DNA of 64,000 nucleotides, from contig JAIQDT010000234.1 of the NCBI GenBank assembly GCA_021521415.1, positions 434,001 through 498,000 of the forward strand, written 5' to 3'. The stretch comes from Bidens hawaiensis (lineage: Eukaryota; Streptophyta; Magnoliopsida; Asterales; Asteraceae). A program made the translations under genes and the position numbers. Below the pieces are notes generated by a model. That model was not told the DNA's origin. It saw only the letters and a list, made by a program, of their open reading frames with translations, and ran no database searches. Numbering within the stretch: the first letter of the stretch is position 1; the number at the start of each line of letters is the position of its first letter. This document shows, piece after piece, positions 56,420-64,000 of this stretch.

Positions 56420-58066
56420 TGATGCTGGACTGTCCCTATCTAGTAAAAAACAATGAAATTCAGTTCCTAATCACCTAAGCAAGCTTGGGTAAATATGGTG
56501 TCGAACCACAAGGAGTATGTGGTCAGTGAAACGTGAAACTAAATCCTAACCTTATGAAGTAAACAGTTATAAGTGCTGATCACACTAGCAAATGAATTGG
56601 TTTTAATATCAAACATGTAGTTAAGCAAAATTCAAACAATTAACAAAGCAAATCACACCCGGGAGTCCAAGTAAGCAACTAACAGTATTCTCATGCAATC
56701 TTACAGATTAATTATCCTTAGTCAACTGAAGATTGTTTACCGAGCTAAACCGTAGGTATCAACAATCGCTAACACACGGCACTGGTTATCAAACAGTCCC
56801 TGCCAGTGTGACTCAACTAAGGGCAATTTTATGCTTTCTTGCAATTAACTAGTCAACACAACCCTACAAGCAATTATTATAGCAACAGGCAAACTAGTCG
56901 TTTTAAAATCGAAAAAAACGTAAACCAACTGAATGCACAGCAATACTAAACATCAATACTCATAGATTAATGAAAGACAATTACAATTAGTTGTTCTAAT
57001 ACATAAGGAAAATATTGAAACATTATAAATTATACATCCCGGGTATGACTTAAAAGGCTTAGCCGCAATTCGTCATCTCCCAGTCTTCAATCTCGATGTT
57101 ATAGAGCATATTGATGACTTAGAGATGGTCGGAATTGATGGGATACTTCTCTTCTACTCTAAAAATGATGCGGTAACTGCCTAATGATGAGTAATTAAAC
57201 CCTAACTTTCTCGTCTATGGAACGCATCGCGGTACGGGATGGGTCTCTCCCTTGTCCATCGCGTACCGTGATGGACCCTAAGTCAGCATTATTTTATTAT
57301 TTTCTGCCTCTTCAATCCCATCGCGTATCACGATGGGTGGCATAATCAGCTGAACTCATATTATGTCTTGTTTCGTGTGCTAGGAATCCCGGATCTTCAT
57401 CCAATGCTCGTACAGGTCCAAATTAACCTCTCTAAGTAACTGTGACCTGAAATACAATAAACACATATAAGGATCAATGTTCCTAAAATAAGCAACTAAA
57501 ACAACTAAAATAACCACACGAACTATATACAAGTTGACCAAACATCACACCACTGGCCTAGATCACCACTAGGCACCGCCTATTTGTTGTCAATAATCAT
57601 GAAAGTAACATTGTTAGTTCCAAACACAAATCGAAGAACAAGAAAACTGAAAAAATCTAAAGAATAATTACCTTTTGACGCAAGACAACTTTGGGAAGAA
57701 CAGACACAATAACCATCAACGAAACAAGCAAGAAATTCAAAACAAAATCCATCTGGAACGTTAAAAACCCTAATTCATGAAATTACATAAAGCAAAAAAT
57801 CGTTTGTTACCTAGCTCAGAGAGGAAAATCGAACTCAACAGAAACCCTTAATTGGCGCTCCAATGACAAAAAAAATCCACGAATCGACAACTGAATTTGA
57901 TTAGAAGCAACAGACCTCCTCCAATTACAACAAAGAGGCTTCTACAAAACCCTAAATCAGAAGAAGGGGAGAGAGTATTTTAGGCCAGATCTGGAATTTG
58001 AAATTTGAATTTGATACATTGTGGAGAGAGTGAGTATTGAACGAGATTTGGTTAGGGTTTTGATTA
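56420..58066 (-). repeat. Athila 5' LTR, cut by gypsy 3
   Basis: On the element strand the LTR ends CCAGCATCA just before the primer site. The other end is not seen because gypsy 3 begins at 58067. The region has no gene. It contains three hairpin-like motifs at 57225-57337. Confidence 0.7.
57225..57337. promoter_or_regulatory. Three inverted-repeat motifs CCATCGCG...GATGG in the Athila LTR
   Basis: Imperfect copy at 57225-57243, TCCATC...GATGGA at 57255-57275 and a perfect 7-base stem CCCATCG/CGATGGG with a 7-base loop at 57317-57337. The repetition suggests binding sites or an RNA structural element. The role is inferred. Confidence 0.5.
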
Positions 58067-60030
58067 TTTAAGACCCCGAATCCCGGGAATCCTACAGTTG
58101 GTGATCATACAAGAAACTTACAAAATTTTAAAAACTCAAAACAATTCATTTCATTACAAAAACCAGTTCAAAGTATAAATCAACGGAAAAATCATAATTA
58201 TTAAAACAAGTTCCCAAAACACGGGAATTATGCCCAAAACAAATTTCAATGTATTAAGTATTAATTGAAAAGGACAATGTTCATTAACAAAAATTTCCTA
58301 CTAGATATGCCTTCAAACGTCCCAATATCCTCGAGCACGTCCAAGCGGTAAGCATCCTCCTCCTAACCTGAAACTCACACTAACATACACACAAAGTCAG
58401 CTTGAGCTGAGTGAGTTCAAGTTTGAATAATAGACATTTATAATAATCATTCCAAGAGTTTTAAAATAAAACGGGATACGAACAGTTAGGCCATCATCAA
58501 TAATAAATAGTTATACTTATATATATGCACATTTATATAATTATATCCCTATAAATATCATCCAAGTAATAACATCAGGGTCGATCATACGTACAACCCA
58601 AACACGTAACATCTCATCCAACGTATGCAAACAAAAAGTAGGCATACGTAAACATCCTTAGTCGATAATGACTAATTAACATCGCCAATTATTGTCCATA
58701 TAATAATACATGTATAAACATACATCCAAGCATACAATAATATCATCCCAAGGCCTACTCTATACAAGTAAGCCCATGTAAAATAATTTAAACAGTTCAT
58801 CAAGCAAAATCGCTTAAGTGTGTATGCTAGCCTAAAACTTGAAAAGAGTAAAAAGGGGCAACATGAACTCACCTGTCAAAAGGCACGAATTCACCACGAG
58901 CTCGAGAACCCATAAGTGTCCCCACAACTCAAACACCTGTCGGTTTACATACAATCATTACTAACGACACTGAAAGGACTCATTTATCCTACGAGATGTT
59001 CTAACATGGTTCGAGTTATCTAAAGCCTCGACCTCATCAAAATCAATCATAACAGCCCCTGGGCCCTTACATTTACCGACACGACCCATAGATACTCCCG
59101 GGAATAAAGAATTCTCAAATTACCCCCGGAAGCACTAGGTGAGACCCACATGTGCGTTTAAGAGTTGTTTAGGCACATAACATCCAACTCAGCCCCGTGT
59201 GGACCCAATTAGATAAATTCACAGCCAATAAGTTCACACGACACTACACGAGTTGAATGGGTCGGTAACTCGCAAGCACAAAGCACTAACTACTCAATAA
59301 ACGCGAATACGCGTTGTACCGACCCATTTGAGTAACCGACAACCAATTCAGCCCCATTACTTATAAAAATAACTTTCCAACAGCCCGTACCTCAAACCGA
59401 GGTCACCTGAACTGAATTAGTCATTAATTACTTCAACCCTCGCGTTAAACGCAACAATCTACCATTCTAGCCAACCAAAAACCAACTAACAAACTACAAC
59501 TAGTTGACAAATCAAACGAACACCAATGCGTATAATTTTGAAGTATGTTATACTAAAAATACCTACAAAGATTTTGGTGCTAGAACCTTAGCCAAAACAG
59601 TCCCGGAATTGATAAATTGGACAACCACTCGGTAAGTCTACAACACGCGATTTAGCGATCAATAAGCGAGTTAATATGACCTATATTAAGGTGTAAAAGA
59701 CATGAGGGAACATGGGACTAACCTTCAATTGAAGTTTTATGCCCTAAACTTGGCTGCAAAAAAAGAAAAACGAGGGGTGTGGCTGCTGCTCTTGCTGCCG
59801 ATCGGACAACGAAGAAAGAGGGGGGGTTAGGGTTTTAGTTATATGTTATAATATAAAATGTTACACCCTAGCCCCTCCAAATTGAAGGATATGGCAACTT
59901 TAAAGAAAAGTTAAATGATTTAACGTACTGGGAAGATGAGAAGGTTTCCGAGGAATGTCGGATAAATCCCGAGAGATGTACATACTTTACAAGCTTTAAA
60001 CCATGGAACCGAAAATTAACGGGTGTTACA
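58067..60030 (-). repeat. Gypsy 3 3' LTR
   Basis: The LTR runs (plus strand) from TTTAAGACCCCGAATCCCGG, with the expected TG mutated, to AACGGGTGTTACA. It is diverged from the gypsy 1 and 2 LTRs throughout and lacks their GGCCC array. Its landmarks (the cacaaagtcagcttgagc block near 58390) are in the same order. Confidence 0.83.
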
Positions 60031-62287
60031 AGTCCACCCCCTAACAATGGGATTCGTCCCCGAATCCTAATGCGATAAGAACAACTGCGGGTAGAGTTTC
60101 ATCATCTCGTCTTCAGACTCCCAAGTAGCCTCAGAACCCCTGCGGTGCCTCCACTGCACCTTCACCTGCCTAGCCACCTTATTCCTCAAACTCCTTTCCT
60201 GACGGTCAAGTATAGCAATAGGTTCTTCAACGTAGTTCAGTTTACTATCAAGCTCAATATCACCCAGAGGCACATGGGCCTCCTCGTCTGCCAAACATTT
60301 CCTCAAATGAGACACGTGGAAAGTAGGGTGAATCCCCGCGAGCTCATCGGGAAAATCCAGTTTATATGCTACCTCACCAACCCGTGACAAGATGCGGAAC
60401 GGACCAATGAACCTCGGACTAAGCTTCCCCCTCTTACGAAAATAAATAATACCCTTCCAAGGAGAAACTTTTAGCATGACCCGATCACCAGCCTTGAACA
60501 CAATAGGCCTCCGCCTTTTGTCCGCATAGGACTTTTGACGATCCTGAGCGGCCTTCATAAAAGCCTTAATCTTATCGAGCTTCTCAGTCGTAGCCTCAAC
60601 CACCTCCAAACAACCAAACTGTTTCTGACCAATGGAGCCCCCAACAGACCGAAGTCCTACACCTACGCCCATACAACATCTCAAATGGCGGCATCCCAAT
60701 AGTGGCGTGGTAACTGTTATTATAAGAAAATTTAACCAACGGTAAATGACGATCCCAACTACCACCAAAATCAATAACACAAGCCCGCAACATATTCTCG
60801 AGAGTCTGTATGGTCCTCTCGAATTGCCCATCTGTCTGCGGGTGATAAGCGATACTAATGAGGAGTTTGGTACCGATCTCCTCATGAAACTTCTTCCAAA
60901 ACCTGGAGGTAAAACGCATATCCCTATCCGAAACAATAGATACTGGCACCCTGTGCCTAGAAACAATCTCACGAATAAATACATAGGCCAACCGCTTGGA
61001 ATTATAAGTCTCTCGAATCGGCAAGAAGTGAGCGCTCTTAGTAAATCTATCCATGATTACCCAAATGGTTTCATAGCTATCCCTAGGAGTACGAGGCAAC
61101 TTAGTCACAAAATCCATCGTAAGATGCTCCCACTTCCACTCAGGTATTTCTAGGGGTTGAAGTTTCCTGAAAAGGCTTCTGGTGCTTAGCCATAACTTGT
61201 AGACATGTCAAACACTTACTCACGTACTGAGCCACCTCATACTTCGTCGCAGGTCACCAATAATTCTTCTTCAGGTCTTGGTACATCTTGGTCGCACCTG
61301 GATGAATGGAATAGCGCGACTTGTGTGCTTTATCCAATATCTTACTCCTGAATCCCCCATACCGGGGTACCCATAAACGACCGTCCTTATACTTCACCCC
61401 GTCACCAACGTCTTCCAAAAACTTTTCCTGACCCCAAATACGTTCTGACATAATCCATTTCACCTGTAAAGCTTTATTTTAAACAATGGCTATTTGTTTC
61501 AAGATATCGGGTTTGAGAATAAGCTGGCAAGATTTCACACGAATAGGTTTCGGTCTCTCCTTCCGGTTCAACGCGTCGGCTACCACGTTAGCCTTACCGG
61601 GATGGTACATAATCTCCAAATCATAATCCTTAATCAATTCCAGCCACCGACGCTGACGCATATTTAGTTCATTTTGTTCGAAGAAATACTTTAAGCTCTT
61701 ATGATCGGTATAGATAACACAAGGGACACCGTACAAATAATGCCTCCACAACTTAAACGCAAACACAACCGCTGGCAGCTCCAAATCGTGAGTAGGATAA
61801 TTTGCCTCATGAGGCTTTAATTGCCATGAGGCATAAGCTATGACTCAGCCTCGCTGCATCAGAACACACCCAAGCCCCTGATAAGAGGCATCAGAATAAA
61901 CAACCAGATAGTCAGTGCCATCCGGTAAAGCTAAAATCGGAGCATGCGTCAACCTGCTCTTTAATTCGAGGAAAGCCTCCTCATGATCAGAACCCCACAC
62001 AAACTTAACGCTCTTCTTAATCAACTTGGTCAACAACGAAGCGATTTTTGAAAAGTTGGGAATGAAGCGGCGGTAATGCCCCGCCAAGCCCAGAAAACTA
62101 CATTTTCACCTTTGCAGATTCCCATTCGTTTACATCTTCTACCTTTGCAGGATCAACCAAAATACCACTCGGGTTAATAACATGACCAAGAACTGAACCT
62201 CGCGTAACCAAAAAGAACACTTGGAAAACTTCGCGTACAACTTGTTCTTTCGTAGAGCCTCCAAAACATCCGTGAGATGACCGGCAA
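60031..62287 (-). pseudogene. pol: Gypsy 3 pol: reverse transcriptase end, RNase H, integrase, chromodomain
   Basis: From the right: [55 protein letters not shown], RNase [18 protein letters not shown] and [35 protein letters not shown] and the integrase with MDFVTKLPRT, VSDRDMRFTSRFW and [14 protein letters not shown] follow. The chromodomain tail VQWRHRRGSEATWESEDE ends near 60067. Frame breaks occur near 60645, 61250, 61470, 61850 and 62100. The polypurine tract is degraded (cattgttagggggtggactt). It is cut at 62288 by E5. Confidence 0.85.
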
Positions 62288-64000
62288 TGTGACATTTGAG
62301 CCAAAACATGGTACACCTCAGCATGTATTTACCAATTAAGCAAATAAACGCCTTTTGCATAACAAACGAACGATTAACCGAACGGGTCGGGTTATGACCC
62401 AGATATCTCGGGGGGCCATCTATATGTGATAAATGATCTATACAAGCTAAAATATTAGAAATATGGTCTTAGTTTGATAGAAAAAAAGTTAAACGAAAAC
62501 ATGCTCGTTTAACTACCCGCTATAGATTTAAACATGAAAGATACTTACAAACCAAGCATTGTATCATCCCTTAAACCGAAAAAGACTTACCAAACACTTA
62601 TTTAAAATGTTTTAAGCGATCCGTGAAAATATTTTTGATTTCTACAAACATATAGTATGTTTTTATATTTTTACACAAAACTAGACGAAAAACACTCGTT
62701 TTCGCTCTGTTTAACGCACCCGATAAGTTTTTCGCGCCAAAAACCGAACTGGAACTAAATTTGGACCGGGCATTTTGTATTTGGGCTTGAGAAATCAGAC
62801 ACTTGGGCCAAAATGGGCCCAAGATGGGCCCATGGACCTCCGATCGCAACAGCAGCCCCCCCCCCCTTTTTATTCTTTCACATTTAAACTAGATCCAAGA
62901 TATTTTCAACATTATTTTCTTGAAAACTCTGGATACAAGCTTTGCTCCAGCCAGAAAACCTTCAAACCCTAAGGTAAGGGATTAAATAAGTAGCTTTTGT
63001 ACTTGTTTAAACTTGTTTAATACCATAAAACATGTCTTGGTTACTAAAAATCATTCCTAACCGTGTAAAAATCCTAAAAATGGTCCATAAACATGTTTTG
63101 ATCATACACATGGTAAGGAACCTGTTTTGATAGTTTTTTGGCCATAAACACGGATTAAAGGGTTGAAACGGCGTCTTTACGGTTCAAAAGTTCGTTTTTG
63201 TGCACTAGCCAAAACCCTAAGTTAAGGGCTGTTATGTTGATGAAATATTTCTTGGTTTGTGATATAGGATTTGTACCTAGCTTGCTTAGAAGCACAAGAA
63301 CCTGAAAACTTGATTAAAAAGTCGGAAACGAGCCAAACCTGCTAAGGTAATGCCGAAACACTCGCTTACGGGCTATTTAGGTTAAGGTTGTGATGTGCAA
63401 ATTGTTAGGACTTGAAATTTTTCAGGGACATCAGGGGCCAAGTCAATGAGTCCCTGTTCAAATTTGGTAATTTTTCGACCACCTGAGAATATTTGGTGAA
63501 TTTATTACCGAATTAGGACGTTTATTTGGGAAAAATAGCAAAAATACTTCAAAAATTATGAAATTTTTCTGAGAAATCATATTTGATGTATTTTGATCAC
63601 ATATGAATTTTGGGATCATTTGGAGAAGTTTAAAGGTGTTTTGTTTATTTGCGTTCGTGTGAATTTTTACAGCAGAATTTGGGCCGAAAAAATATTGCAC
63701 GAGCGTTTTACATTCTGAAATTGATACAGGTTGTTTTGAGACATGATTTGAGTATTCAGGAATTTTTGAAAATTGTTTGGGGTAAACGGACGATTTTCAG
63801 GCGAAATATAGCTGATAAAATGAATTTTTATAAATTAACAAATCAGTAAATAAATTCAAGAAATATTTTTAAAAAAATATAGATATTTTAATTGATAAGT
63901 GGTTAAATTTTCATAATTTATTTATTAACGGTTAATTAATTATGCTAAATTGAAGATTAAACAAATTCAGTTTTTATAAAAACCGGCAAGTTTGCGACTA
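62288..64000 (+). mobile_element. E5: left part of a long LTR, running off the window
   Basis: The element starts with TGTGACATTTGAGCC, the family terminus, and matches E4 in reverse complement. It interrupts gypsy 3 within the reverse transcriptase, at HAGHL in gypsy 2 terms. The left flank is GGCAA. The other end is outside the window. Contained ORFs are not genes. Confidence 0.83.

Overview
The window looks like repeat-dense nuclear DNA of a flowering plant. It is AT-rich, has no bacterial-style operons, and everything I can identify comes from LTR retrotransposons nested in one another. The mix (Sirevirus-type Ty1/copia, Athila- and Tat-type Ty3/gypsy, chromodomain Ty3/gypsy with LTRs of about 2 kb) and the style of the additional ORFs resemble what I know from Asteraceae. 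That taxonomic guess is inference. I found no convincing host gene, rRNA, tRNA or CRISPR array.

Region 1-16970 is a direct tandem duplication with a period of about 9.2 kb (copy A 1-7783, cut by the window edge; copy B 7784-16970). Each copy holds the right part of a long TGTGACA-ended LTR (E1, E2), the 3' end of a Sirevirus (a broken additional ORF, polypurine tract and 1.04 kb LTR), and then the 3' part of a Tat-like gypsy element with an antisense, intron-bearing gene and its own 0.6 kb LTR. From 16971 to 18120 comes the antisense gene of a second, diverged Tat-like copy. From 18121 to 22244 lies a third Sirevirus 3' end.

From 22245 to the right, a single old Athila-type element on the minus strand appears to be the host layer. 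Its RNase H remnant and protease (22245-23095), gag C-half (26914-28227), gag N-half (37439-38197), start codon (56169-56171), tRNA-Asp-type primer site (56399-56416) and 5' LTR (56420-58066) are separated by later insertions. These insertions are a complete 3.8 kb solo LTR E3 with a TTAGC target duplication; a Sirevirus with 5' LTR, primer site, gag, protease, integrase and truncated reverse transcriptase (28228-35103); a diverged gypsy LTR piece (35104-37438); and a rearranged chromodomain-gypsy complex (38198-56150).

The chromodomain complex holds an element with a deleted middle (38198-43392), an unrecognised 1.4 kb ORF (43397-44782), a large near-perfect palindrome of LTR arms (44758-47820) and a second gypsy copy split by solo LTR E4 (47719-56150). 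A third chromodomain gypsy (58067-62287, minus) sits in the Athila 5' LTR and is itself cut by E5, which runs off the window.

The genes therefore do not work together as a pathway. They are fragments of independent retroelements, almost all with stops, frameshifts or deletions. The most unusual items are the Sirevirus additional ORF with a recurring small motif, a possible relative of it at 43397-44782, the spliced antisense genes in the Tat-like units, and the palindrome whose centre carries 52 bases matching the nearby E4.
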